DNA of 64,000 nucleotides from assembly GCF_000346465.2 (NCBI RefSeq), contig NC_034009.1, forward strand, positions 7,635,776-7,699,775. Direction: 5' to 3'. Each line of letters opens with the position of its first letter. The stretch's first letter is position 1. Both the position numbers and the translations under genes were made by a program. This document shows positions 1 through 11,100 of the stretch, one piece after another. Source of the stretch: Prunus persica. Lineage: Eukaryota > Streptophyta > Magnoliopsida > Rosales > Rosaceae. Below the pieces are notes generated by a model, which saw nothing but the letters and a program-made list of their open reading frames with translations, was not told the origin of the DNA and searched no databases.

Positions 1-98
1 ACCACAGTTCCCAAGGTTGTCTAATCCCTATAATCTGATACCATTTTGTCATGCCCCGGACTTGGGGGTCGGCGAAAACCCCGAGCCCGGAATGTTTT
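1..98 (-). mobile_element. LTR-retrotransposon fragment (LTR end plus primer site)
   Basis: Read on the minus strand, this stretch contains an LTR-like end (…GCATGACA at about 51-59) followed by AAA and a match to the common plant primer-binding site TGGTATCAGA (about 38-47). The junction with F-box-homologous sequence falls near 92-98, where the alignment with the second F-box copy (near 2992) begins abruptly. It therefore seems that a retroelement truncated the 3' end of F-box copy 1. No second LTR can be seen because the window begins here. Confidence 0.4.
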
Positions 99-1311
99 GC
101 AATCCGCAATATCCCATATTAAAACCACAACACTGCAGGTAAAGGCAACAATCATCAACAAGTAGAAACCCATATCATGGTTTTTGAATCACTTAATCTG
201 CAAAAGTTACATACTGACAATTCTAAATCAAACAAGAAACATAAACATGAAATTTCATTCTAGCTAGTGTGACTAATATTAATAACATATATATAAACCT
301 AATCTTATTGCCATCAGTTTGCTGGAATTATACATACAAATTAACTCACCCTTATTGCCATGCTGGGAAAGAATATAAACTAAATAAGACCAAATTGAAA
401 AAACTACCATGGTACGTAGTCTCTTTGTTTAGAACAAGCTTCAACCCTGTTTTCACGGCAGAGAACTTCAGATAAGATTTTAACGTCATCCGGTTCAGGC
501 ATCAGGAAAAGCTCAGCTTTTTCTAAACACATAAATTTCCCAAAAATTACTTGGTGAATCAATACATCCCCTGACCATTTCAAATACTTTGGAGCAAAAA
601 TATTTAACAAATTCTTGCAAGTGGGAAGAAAATCCGAGTCGATAAGTATGTCTTCAAGTTTTTCACCTGAGATGCTAAGGATGAGGCCACAAGACATAGT
701 GCCGTGCACAAAACTAAAAGATTTCAAAGAGGAGCTTTCAATGGTGACCTGTTTTATTCCAAAAACTCGTTCAAGATGTAATTCCTTGATGCACTTACAT
801 GAACACGAGATCCGTTTGAAAAACCCCTAATCATCTTCTGTACGCGTATATCTCAGCTTCGAGTATTCAAGATTAGAGGAAGAAGCAAGGGAGGGTGCTT
901 TAAGAATCTGACAGCGATAGGGACCTCAAAGATCCACAAAGAAAGACAGACGACGGTAACAAATAAAGTCTCCCTACTGCTTCGACATTAACCTCTAGAA
1001 CTTCAACTTTACACTTCACAGCATTGTGGATCCACGTAATAAATCGAAACCTCACATCTTCAGCAAAACATGGATTTTCTCCTGAAGGCAGGATTAATGA
1101 ATAAGAACCTATCCAAAGAACTCATTAACTTTAACAGCTTTTCGCAGGTTAACAAATTTTCATAATACCCAACAAAATTCAGTGAGGGAGTTGACAGATA
1201 AACTCTCTGCATCTTTTGGAGACAGCTGAAACGAGTGAGGTCTTCTATAACAAGGAAGGCAAGAATGTCATGAGCAACTTCGTGTGAAAGGTTGCTGATT
1301 CTGTCTATCAT
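92..1311 (-). pseudogene. F-box/LRR/FBD-type protein, copy 1, broken
   Basis: On the minus strand an F-box N-terminus starts at 1311 (MIDRISNLSHEVAHDILAF…). F-box proteins of this class are substrate adaptors of SCF ubiquitin ligases. The frame shifts by one base in a T run near 1062-1066. It then continues with LRR-like sequence (…RFITWIHNAVKCKVEVL…), breaks again near 910-915, and meets a stop near 826 where copy 2 has an open codon. The LRR part (KSFSFV…SGEKLEDILI…) runs on to 404. The FBD end present in copy 2 is missing; retroelement sequence replaces it. The copy is a relic with at least three lesions. It is paralogous to the copy at 2773-4226. Confidence 0.7.
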
Positions 1312-1381
1312 TTTCCGGAAGATTAATTACTTCAATTTTTTGAAATTTGGGAAGTCAATCAAGTTCTAGTCACATTGTAAT

Positions 1382-2484
1382 CAGGGGCGGCCCTGGGGTG
1401 GTGCAAGTGGCGCCACCGCACAGGGCCCCCAATTCTTAAGGGCCCCGAAAAAATAATTATTTATATTATATGTATATTAATATTATATGAATGATATATA
1501 TAGTATAGCGTCTGGATATTGGAACAACAGCGTGTTCAGGGGAGTTGGATGGAGCGCATCTCTCTTTGGCAAAAGGGCCCGAGTTCGATTCTCCTTGATG
1601 TCGTTTTACTGCCTAGCCTTTTGTGATATTATTTTTGCAAGGCAACATGAAAGCTTAACTTAACCACACCAAAGGAGGAATATATATGATATATCCCCCT
1701 TCTTACAAATAAAATAAAAAAAAGTTTTCTCTTCCAAGAAAAGTACTTTCTTCATTCAAAACACCACGAAAAAAGCTTCATGGCTTCTTCTTTTTCTTAA
1801 ACTCTGATTTTCTAGTAAGTAATAATCATTGTTCATCAATTTCTCTTTGGTTCTTTTTTCAATCATTTGACAATTTTTGTTATTCTTTCAATTTTAGGAA
1901 TTTGAACACCAAAAAGAGAAAACCCTAATTCCTGAATTCATAGACCACTCAAAATCGAATAGTCATATTCAAATCTCAATTCAAATTCAGGTATGTATCT
2001 AAATTTCAATCTATTCTATATATTACATGACTTATTTTATTAAATTATTATCATGTTGATGATTGGTTGTATGAGAATATAGTTTGTAGAAATATTTATC
2101 TATTTCTTGTTGGGGTTTTCTTCCAGGTTATAGGGTTTTAGAATTTTTCTTTGTAATCTGAACATGCCACCTACTAGAAAATACGTTTCTGGATATACAA
2201 AACGGCTTAGAAAAAGAAAAATCGAGGAATTTACTCAATCTCAAAGAGGAGCTCTTGATAGATTCATTGTTAGAGAATCACATGCTACAATTGATGAAAA
2301 TATTTAAATTTTTATGAATTTGATTTCTGATTGTCATTGCATATTTATTGATGGTGAATTTTAGTTATAAATTTTTTTTATGACATTAAGTTATGGCAAA
2401 TTTTTATAGTATTTTCATATTAGATTATGCGAGGCCCCAATTTAAGTTTCGCACAGGGCCCTCAAAATCTCAGGAACGGCCCTG
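1382..2484 (+). mobile_element. Non-autonomous hAT transposon with 8-bp target duplication
   Basis: The 1103-bp element starts CAGGGGCGGCCCTG and ends CAGGAACGGCCCTG. The terminal inverted repeats match imperfectly (CAGGG[G/C]CG…), and both ends have a sub-terminal GGGCCC block. It is flanked by perfect 8-bp direct repeats, attgtaat, at 1374-1381 and 2485-2492, the hAT target-site length. Inside is only the N-terminal piece of a transposase (2164-2307). The element lies just upstream of the F-box start at 1311, in what would have been that gene's promoter. Confidence 0.85.
2164..2307 (+). pseudogene. N-terminal fragment of a TTF-type hAT transposase
   Basis: A 47-codon reading frame begins ATG at 2164 and encodes MPPTRKYVSGYTKRLRKRK, then a segment containing SQRGALDRFIV, and stops after DENI. 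This basic start followed by a QKGALDKF-like segment is typical of plant hAT transposases of the TTF zinc-finger / MYM-type family. Everything downstream (zinc finger, catalytic core, dimerisation domain) is deleted. It is a remnant inside the 1382-2484 element; the upstream part may contain a non-coding leader with an intron. Confidence 0.6.
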
Positions 2485-2772
2485 ATTGTAATGTTTCAAG
2501 ATAAAATGGCCTAAACTAGAACAGACCAAAGCAGAGTTTGGTGCCTACATTACATGTCAAATACATATAGTTCAACATTGCAACATAAAATGCCTAAAAA
2601 TTGCTGTTGTTGAACTCAATGCAGGAGGAGAGATGCCCTTGTAAAGCTACATTATCTTAGTCTTTGCTTTTTGTTTCCTCTTTGATCATCTTCCTGAAAG
2701 ACAACTGTGGCACTAGAAATTCTCTAGCTTTTATTATGATTATCTTCATCTGGTGAGCTGTTCAGATTATGA

Positions 2773-4226
2773 TTATCTTCCTCTTTCTCTATCCTCCAAA
2801 AAGACAAGTTTGGCACTGGAAGCAATCATGCTTTTTGTTATCTTCCTTACAGCTTTTGACTGCTGAGGTGAATGAAAAACTGTCATTTTCTTCAAATTCT
2901 GAGCATGCTTGAGCACATATTTAGCAAACTGAATTCCATTAGATCCCATGGAAAGCTCTATGGTTACTTCCTTAAGTTGATGAATAAAATAAATGTTTTG
3001 CAATCTGCAATATCCCATATTAAACCCAGAACACTGCAGGAAAGGCAACAATCAACAAGCAAATCAGTTGAAATTTCCACACCCAAAAAAAAAAAAAAAA
3101 AAAAAAATTCATGAAAGAGAGGGGGAAAGAAATAGGCAACACTTTCACTTACATCAGTTTTAGGTTCAAAGGATTCTGGGTCAGACAATGTTTCCAAAGT
3201 ACTCAAATTACACATTCCTTTAAAAGTGGAGACCATTCCTTCAAATTATATCACGAAAGCTTCCAACATGAATAGACGAATAACAAACATTCTCTAATAG
3301 CAGTGGCATGAAATCTCCATAGAAGACAGCCTACAAGTTATAAACACAAGCATAAGGGAACCGAAAGACAAGAATTACGAACATTAATTAAGAAAAGAAC
3401 TACCTGCAATATATTTGAGAAAATAAGTCGATGAAATAGTCATTACTAACTCAAAGTTGAAACTATCATGGTTTTTGAAGTACTTGATCTTTCAAAGTAC
3501 TATTACATAGTTTCAGACTGACAATTCTAAAACAAACAAGAAACATCACATGAAATTTCATTCTAGCCAGTATAACCAAAATTAATGAAAAATATAACCA
3601 AATCTTATTGCCATCAGTTTTCTGAAATTAACTTGCCCCTATTGCCATGCTGGGAAAGAATATAACCTAAACAAGACAAAATTGAAAAAACAAAAACCAT
3701 CAAATAAAAAGAACATCTTGAAGAGTAGTGTCTAGTTTCCATGGTGGTCGCTCTGTTTAGAACAAGAGTTTCAACCTTGTTTATACTGCCGAGAACCTCA
3801 GACAATATTTTAAAGCAACGGCGATTAGATTCCAGAAAAAACTCGGCTTTTTCTAAAGACGTAGATTTCCCCAAACTCTGGCCAATCCATACATCATCCC
3901 CTGACAATTTCAAATACTTAAGATTTGGAGCAAAAATATTGACCAAATTCTTGAGACAGTTATGAAGATCCAAGTGAATAAGTATGTCTTTCGTCCAAAA
4001 AAAAAAGTGAAATGTCTTCAAGTTTTTCAGCTGAGATGCTAAGGATAAGGTCAATATACACGTGGGAATCAAGCACAAAACTAAAAGATTTCAAAGAGGA
4101 GCTTTCAATGGTGATCTGATTTATTCCAAAAATATCTTCAAGATGTAACTCCTTGATGCACTTACATGAACATGAGATCCATTTGAAAAACCCCTCATCT
4201 TCTGTGAAAACATCATCCAACTTCAA
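2773..4226 (-). pseudogene. F-box/LRR/FBD-type protein, copy 2, 5'-truncated
   Basis: On the minus strand the LRR part reads from 4226 (…GFFKWISCSCKCIKEL…, SSSLKSFSFV…). It shifts frame at an A run near 3998-4008, and continues to about 3714 (…NLKYLKLSGDDVWIG…). A further part at 3236-2773 carries the FBD-like C-terminus (QLKEVTIELSMGSNGIQF…LKKMTVF…), preceded by a poly-A/T run. FBD and LRR segments are typical of plant F-box proteins in SCF ligases. There is no F-box: homology stops at a minisatellite at 4255. The copy aligns with the pseudogene at 92-1311, so the two are old tandem duplicates. Introns between 3236 and 3714 are possible but not resolved. Confidence 0.65.
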
Positions 4227-4254
4227 GTATTTCAGTCAATCGCAGTGTTTGAAA

Positions 4255-4460
4255 AATCGGCCTAGGCTGGCGGCTAGGAGGCTAGGCGGCTAGGCGGCTA
4301 GGCGATTGCTAGGCGGGCGCTAGGCGGCTAGGCGGTGGCTAGGCGGACGCTAGGCGGCTAGGCGGTGGCTAGGCGGTAGCTAGGCGGCTAGGCGGTCGCT
4401 AGGCGGCTAGGCGGTAGCTAGACGGGAGCTAGGCGGCTGGGCTGGCGCCTAGGCGAGTTG
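4255..4460. repeat. GC-rich minisatellite (GGCTAGGCG units)
   Basis: About 200 bp of degenerate tandem repeats of GGCTAGGCG/GCTAGGCGG, very GC-rich against AT-rich surroundings. It is preceded by gtgtttgaaaaatcggcc and abuts the point where F-box copy 2 loses homology. A transposon origin is possible but no terminal repeat or target duplication was found. Confidence 0.8.
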
Positions 4461-5345
4461 GGTCTTTTTCCGGTGCCGAACCCGGAGGACGAAGCGTGAC
4501 TGCGAGTGCAAGTTCAGTCCTCTGCAAATAAAAGTATAGCCGCTCGGCTATACCTTTAAAATATTCGCATGTATTTAGAAAGTATAGCCGAACGGCTAAC
4601 CCTTTAAATATACAATTTTGTCATATTATTTTAAGGTTTAGGGCTAAAATACCAAAAACATGAGAAGAAAGCTCCAATTGCACATCATACCTCATTGAAA
4701 AATCTCCATTCCAAGCTGCACAAAGTTAAGTAGCAACTAAGAATCAATAGACACATGATTGAAAACAGAAATATGTAGTGCTTGACTTTAAATTCCACAA
4801 GAAGCGTAACTTTTGTTCAAACTAGCTTTGATGCATCAAAGGGCATCAGCTAGTAAGTAGCCAATCACATATTCGTAGCATAAAGTCTTCCATACTTCAA
4901 CCACCATCTCCTTCCCCTTTCTCTATATAACCTTCAAATATCAGTGAACCTCAATCCATGAGCAGAGAGACATTGATTTCATCACTATCTTCCATTTAAT
5001 GCAGCACAAAGTCAAGAAGTAACAAGGAGTTGATCATGAGAAACATAAATATATAAGTTTAGAGGCATCATCTATAATAAGGTAACAAATCTTTAAGCAA
5101 CAATAAAATTATTTTTATAAGTAACATTATATACAATGGTTTTGATGAAGTCTTACCTCCTCGGCAGTCTTCTGCTTGTGAATGTGGTCGTTCTCAAACA
5201 AAATTATTAATGATTCATGATCCAGGGAACGGTGGTATTAACCAGTTTCTGTAGCTTTGTACTTCTTTTGATCCTGAAGAAAACTTCACTTTCATCCTAC
5301 AAGTGGAAACATAAAAATCACAAGACTAGAAATTGCAAGAAAAAG
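4461..5345. other. Intergenic, no gene recognised
   Basis: No supported coding region. A short imperfect repeat (agtatagccg…cggctat) occurs twice at about 4530-4600. The rest is AT-rich single-copy-looking DNA. Confidence 0.5.
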
Positions 5346-5620
5346 CATGATGCTAGATTGGCCCAAGAGCTTTGACATTATTAATGGAATTGCTCGGGGG
5401 CTCCTCTATCTTCATCATGTAGGTCTTTCAAGTGTGCAGCGTAACCCCGGCAGATAGGCCAAGCATGCCAGCTGCAGTTGTTATGTTGAGTGGTGAAGGG
5501 TCATTGCCTCAACCTCAAAAACCTGGTTATTATAGTGAAAGGGATCTCAATGAACTAGAAGTCGATTCTTCTTTTAAAGCATTTTCAGCTAATGAAGTCA
5601 CAGTCCTTTTACACTAATGG
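5346..5620 (+). pseudogene. Truncated G-type lectin S-receptor-like kinase fragment
   Basis: From 5349 the plus strand encodes MLDWPKSFDIINGIARGLLY followed by LHH. This is the segment just before the catalytic loop of plant receptor-like kinases. The sequence then jumps, with the catalytic loop, DFG and APE regions missing, to the end of the kinase domain. After a one-base frameshift near 5450 it reads ADRPSMPAAVVMLSGEG, then a tail with GYYSERDLNE and SANEVTVLLH, ending at a stop at 5617. The RPSM and C-terminal tail are typical of S-domain receptor kinases, membrane proteins that sense extracellular ligands. With the core of the kinase deleted, the fragment cannot be active. Confidence 0.7.
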
Positions 5621-6255
5621 AGGCTCGATAAACTATATTTCATGTTGGTGTGTTAATCTGGTGCTTTTTAAGTCAGTTTGAAAAGTTAAATATAATTAAG
5701 AGATTCCCAACTCATACGTTAGCAAATGCACCCTCTAATTTTTTTTTTATTTGTTTTCTTTGGAGTTAAGGTGGAGTTCACACTGCAGAAACACAGATGC
5801 TAATGCAAAAGCTTAAATGAATTAGATTTCGCACTCGAGGTGGTGTAAAATTTAAAAAATGTGTTTTCCTGTTCTTTGGTGGGTTGGTTTTGTGTTCCTA
5901 TGCAAGAGGAGGAGGAGACAAATCTTTCCTCTTTTTTTTTTTTTTTTTTTTTTTTGTCTCTCAGCAAATGTCAAAATCTATAATAGAAATGCAATATCCA
6001 AAGAATGAAAAGCAATCCAACCAAGAAGAACCATCCATGGATGAATATGGAATGCATAAAGATTTATCAAGTTTCAAGCAAGAAGAACCAAACCAATCAA
6101 TCTATTGCTTAACCAAACCAGAAATAAATAGTCAGAATTTGAGATTGGGGCCTAAAAACCGAACCTTGTTATTGGCAAGACTATAGAAACTCCATGATAA
6201 GATAGCTTCACCATTTCCTTCCACAGAAAACAAACACCAAGTCAACAAATTTTGT
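5621..6255. other. Intergenic, no gene recognised
   Basis: Contains a poly-T run near 5932-5955. A short reading frame at 5884-6186 is low-complexity and has no recognisable domain. Confidence 0.5.
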
Positions 6256-6257
6256 AT

Positions 6258-6790
6258 TTTGGGTTAATCATTTTATTAGTCCTTGAACTTAGACTCGATT
6301 TGCATTGGAGTACCTCAATTTCCAAAATGGTTCTCGTGGTCCTTTAACTTCACTTTTGTTAGGACAAATGGTCCTGCTGTCAATTTTGTTAACTTTTTCT
6401 ATTAAATGTAGGGGCAAAATGGTATTTTTATATTAAAACCAAAAAATGAATAAAAAATCATATCTTTAGAATAACAATAAAAGAATATCAAATAAAAAAC
6501 CAACAAAAAAGAGAAAAATTAAGTTTGGGGGGAGTAGAAATCGGGATTGGAGGGGAGAGAGAGTTTAATTTTAATTTTTTAATTTTTTAATTTTTATTCA
6601 TATTTTAATCAATTTTGATACAAAAATACCATTTTGCCCCTGCATTTAACAGAAAAGTTAACAAAATTAACGGCAATACCATTTGTCCTATGAAAGTGAA
6701 GTTAAAGGATCACGGAAACCATTTTAAAAATTGAGGTACTCAAATACAAATCGAGTCTAAGTTCAGGGACTAATAAACCGATTAGCCCTT
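6258..6790. mobile_element. Foldback/MITE-like element with long inverted repeats
   Basis: The left arm (about 6258-6440) and right arm (about 6600-6790) are inverted copies of each other. Landmarks are ttattagtccttgaactta on the left and its complement near 6755-6775, and the inner motif aaatggtatttttat, mirrored near 6625. The central part is AT-rich and non-coding. About 190-bp terminal repeats with no coding capacity suggest a Mutator-like MITE, but a clear target duplication could not be fixed. Confidence 0.65.
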
Positions 6791-7074
6791 ATTTCTTTTT
6801 TTCTTTTTTTAATGATTTTAATATGATTTAAAAATTATTTTTAACATGTACATAATTTTTTATTAGTTTTTTGTCCACGTAGAAGTCCACATCATCAAAA
6901 AAAAGGGTCCCACTTTTGACACGCCAGCATTTAACAGATTAACTAACAGTATGGCTAACAGAGGGGGCAAATTATAGGGTTTCCGAGACATTTAGTATGT
7001 ATTAGTAAATGTCCCCAAAATCGGGTATGAACTCATAAATGACCCTATAAGTTGAGGGGTTTACTGTAATTTGT

Positions 7075-7605
7075 CCTTGATTTTTTTTGTCTTAATTCGT
7101 TTTTGTGTTAAATTTTTATTTTGTGTTAACTTTATAAAATTAATTTTTTTGTGTATTAGGTTATTTTTTTTTTCAAACAAATAGACCTAAAAATATTTAA
7201 ATTCGGAGAAGATATGATTTCATCCAAAATAATAATAATAACTGGCTATTTTTGAAAATTAAAGCTGTTGGTTCAGCAATGTAGCCGTTTGAGGGTTGGG
7301 GGAGGGGGGGGGGGGGGGGGGGGGGGGGAGGAGATGACAACCAAAAAATGGGCCCATGTATGAATTTTGGTCCAGCAACTTTTTTACTGACTTTTCTCCA
7401 CTTTATCTCACCTTTTTTCAGCTAGGTCCCACCTGCAAGAGATGTAAAAAAAGATGTACATGTACATCTAAATTTGAATCTCATGGCGGTGATGCAAATT
7501 TACACTTATTTACACCTCCCCATTGCGGGTGATTTCGATCTCAAAGGGTGTATATTTAACATACAACTCATTATATACCACCCACTGTAGATGCTCTAAC
7601 GACAA
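7075..7605. mobile_element. Interspersed DNA-element copy (related to 52719-53695)
   Basis: Collinear with 53200-53695: both contain the same aaattcggagaagatatg block, a TGACTTTTCTCCACTTTATC block, and the aagatgtacatgtacatct palindrome. It ends in ctgtagatgctctaac, equivalent to the terminal repeat of the better-preserved copy. A run of about 28 G residues interrupts it at about 7302-7329. Its left end is not identified. Confidence 0.6.
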
Positions 7606-7947
7606 AGGATTTCCATATTCGGAGAAAAGTATGAAGAAAAGTAAAGGGCTAAAAATAACATTCATATCGTTTCCTCAATCAGTAGAATGTTTAAGTTTTG
7701 TGGAACATATTTTTTAGTGGATGAAATCTTGGTCATAGATTTTATAAGTCAAAAATTCATTTTTAGTCCATGTATTTGGCCGATTTTAATACTTGGTCCT
7801 TGTAGTTTCAATTTTATCAATTTTTGCCCTTGTAGTTTTCAGTTTTGTCAATTTTATCGTTGTAGTTTTCAATTTCGTCATTTTTTTTTAAATTCAGATA
7901 AAATTGAAACAACATGTACCAAAGTGTTAAATTGGCAAAGTACCGAC

Positions 7948-8143
7948 TGTTGAAGAATATAAGTATCACATCAGAAACTTAACCAAATAAAATATAATAT
8001 ATAATGAATAGTTCTACTACTAATATCATCAAGGCCTTTTGTGATAAAACCTCACACCTATTGGGCCTTGTAGGCGATGAAGTTGTGGAAAATATCGGTG
8101 TTGCTAGTTATTGACCGTGGACTCGTCTCTCTGAAATTTAACA
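7948..8143 (+). mobile_element. Solo LTR (196 bp), small LTR retrotransposon
   Basis: Begins TGTTGAAGAATATAAG and ends TCTGAAATTTAACA (TG…CA). It is homologous to the LTRs at 15581 and 35288; at 35481 the same end is followed directly by a primer-binding site, which confirms LTR identity. Flanking bases (ccgac / aagac) match only partly, so the target duplication is decayed or absent. Confidence 0.65.
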
Positions 8144-8149
8144 AAGACA

Positions 8150-11100
8150 ACAAAAGTAAATTTTTGCCTTCTTAATTTTGGCATACATAGTGAGATATAG
8201 TGATCCTATATATATATATAAGCTTATTTGAGGGATCTTCTTTATATCTCATCACTCCATAGCTTATAAAACAAGAGTAATATTAAGGAGATGACATTTA
8301 TGTACCATAGAGTTAATTCATAAATATTATCTCCCTAACATTTTCGGTAAAACAATGGCAACGTTTGAAGTATTTTCATGTGACAAAAATGGGAACTTCT
8401 GTTTATATAAAAGTTCTAATTAACTCCCTATTATTATTAGTCTTTTTAAAAAGGATGTGTGAAATTTTGGCTTTTTTAACAACTTTGATTCCTTAAAGTT
8501 CCCAACGTTTAACAATTGTTGGTCCCTCAGAGGGGAGAATCAGAACCAGAAGACGGGTGTTTGACTGCCTTCATGTACATTTGTACTGTCTGCAATTTTT
8601 AAAATTTTATTTTTGTGAAGGTCCTCTTTTTAGTTTACTCATTTACTTAACAATTTGTTTTATTTTTTATTCAGTTTGTTCATTCTCTGTCACGTATTCA
8701 TTCTTCTTCTTCTTCCTCTCTCTCCCGCGCTCTTCCTCCCTCTCTCTCTTATTCCTTTCTCTTCCTAGTCGTCTACAGCCCACAGTCCAAGCCGCAAAGC
8801 CGTCGTGTCTCAGTTCTCTCTGCACCTGAAAAACTGAAACAAGCCGATCCAAACCGTTCGATCGGTTAATTGAGGGCGTCAGTGTTTCAAGTTCGTGGTT
8901 CAGCGTTGATGCCGAAAATGGATCCACCGACGTTTTGAATATAATTTTACATGAGTTCGAATACATTAATGATATGCAGGGAGTCTTCAGAAAAATCCCA
9001 ACCATGCCCTTCGAGATCATCCCAATCATCAACATTCCTGAATCTCGAAGGGCACGGAGTAGGGTATTAGATTCAGAATCATTAAGTTGTAGAACATTCA
9101 AGTTGAAGTTTTTATATGTCATATCTCAGCAGACAGTTAAAATGCTTTTAAACCTCCCAGTTTCAAACGCTTCTACAATTTTAGAATTCGGTTTAAAGTA
9201 ATATATAAAATTTCAAGACAAAGATGTGCTTCATTTTCTTTTTTCCAAATATGAAAAATAATGTTTGTCACGAGACACAACGAGATCACACACCTTGGTA
9301 TTCATATTATGATTTTATTACGAATCTTTTTTCTTTCTAAGAATCCAAGTACAACATGTCTGAGAGGTACACATTGAGATCAAATACAATATTGTCTTGT
9401 TGCTCAAGTAGTCTGTGATTCTGAGTTTTTTTGAGCTATGAAGTCCTTCATACCATTATATTCACAAGTCATTATATGAATTCAAGTACAAGGTATTACG
9501 CTTCTAACTTAATAGGGGTTTTCTTGATGGAAAATTGTATTGGGTCGACGCGTATATGGACGATCCTTAAAGACCGAGATATACTATATATGCTCAATTT
9601 GGAGGATAACTGCTCTCAGGTCATTCGTGTAGGTGACACTATGATAAGTGTATAGGTGCTCACTGAAGTGAGTATACTGAACATGATCAATCAAGCAACA
9701 CACTATATAGGGCTATTAATGCATCGTTGATCTTAGATTATGCCATACCCAATTTAAGATTTCACTTAAGACATCGTCAGGGTCCTTGATTGATTCTTGA
9801 GGGCATGTAAGTGTATACAATAAGGGACTCCACTCTCAGTAAAGAGAGAGAACATTCTAAGATATGATTTGAAATCGCATGCTAGGGTAGTGAGCTTGAC
9901 TGACAACGATGTATATAATCACACTCAAGTGAATCATATAAGTCCTGGATAATCACATAGGGAGTTGATATGAATTCTGTATCATATTATTGTGATAAAA
10001 AAAGGTATTGGAAAAAAGAGAAGGATCGTATTGCATTATAATTCCAATATACTAGGCCCACTTTCTATTTAGTGTTTCAAGTGTGTTAATGCTTATAAAT
10101 CATGTTACTCCTTTCTACTGTGGGACAAAGTGAAAGTGAATTTTCTATACAAACACTAACAATTAAGTGCTTCAATCCTCAAGCTTGAAATTTCTTGAGG
10201 AAATGATTTTTTTTGAACACATGTTTTAAATCCAAAGTTTTCGTTGCCATATTTATTTGTAAATTGCATTTTTGTTCAAATGATCTTTCCAAAAACATAA
10301 GGTATTTCCTTTGGTTTGTTTTTTTAGAAGTAGGGTTCATGCTCTCCCAAACACCCCTAACAAATCTTTAGCCCTTTGACAGAGTTGGTAATCAAGGTTT
10401 GAAGAGAGAGGAGAAGACTCCTTACTGTTAATTGCAATGTTCGTACACAACTGAATACTTCTGGTTCTCAATTGCACTTTCATGCTCATGCAACATGGAA
10501 GATTAGGAGGCCTCAATGTCAATACACACAAATGTGAAATGAACAGGAGATTCCCCAATAAGTATTAAAATTAAGGATTGATTACATATTTTTAATCTCG
10601 GCTGTTGGATTGTATCTAAAAGATTACCAACACATTTAATGAATGCATAAAAATCAAATTCAATCAAGAATATGTTATAAAAATTATAGTTTTCCTTTTC
10701 TGTAAAGTCAAATACAAAATATTTATATTATAAATAACACATAAACAAATTGGAAAACTTTTAAGGTATAATGAAATTGAAGAAAAACAATTAATAGGTA
10801 AGTAAAAGCAAAATAAATAATAACAAGGTGAGTTTGGTATGGTGAAGCATGTCAAAGACGCTATCCTAAAGCCTTTATAGCCTCCATACGTGCAGGTATT
10901 GGTGGTCTACAAGACTCCAAGATATGACCCCTTGTACACAAACTCAAGATCCACTATGAGCACGTTCATAGACATAAAGGAAGTTGAGAATATATAAAAG
11001 TAGAAAAGGAGAGAATTAGTTTGTGGTGGTGATTGAGGTATGTGATATTTTGATGGTGTATTGTGGTTGTTCAAATGTGAAGGAGGAGTGGCCCTTTATT

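Noticed and set aside
8667..9122. 151-codon minus-strand frame
   Set aside because: Half of it is Glu/Arg/Lys low complexity from a TCTCTC tract, and the rest matches no family I recognise. A competing plus-strand frame overlaps.
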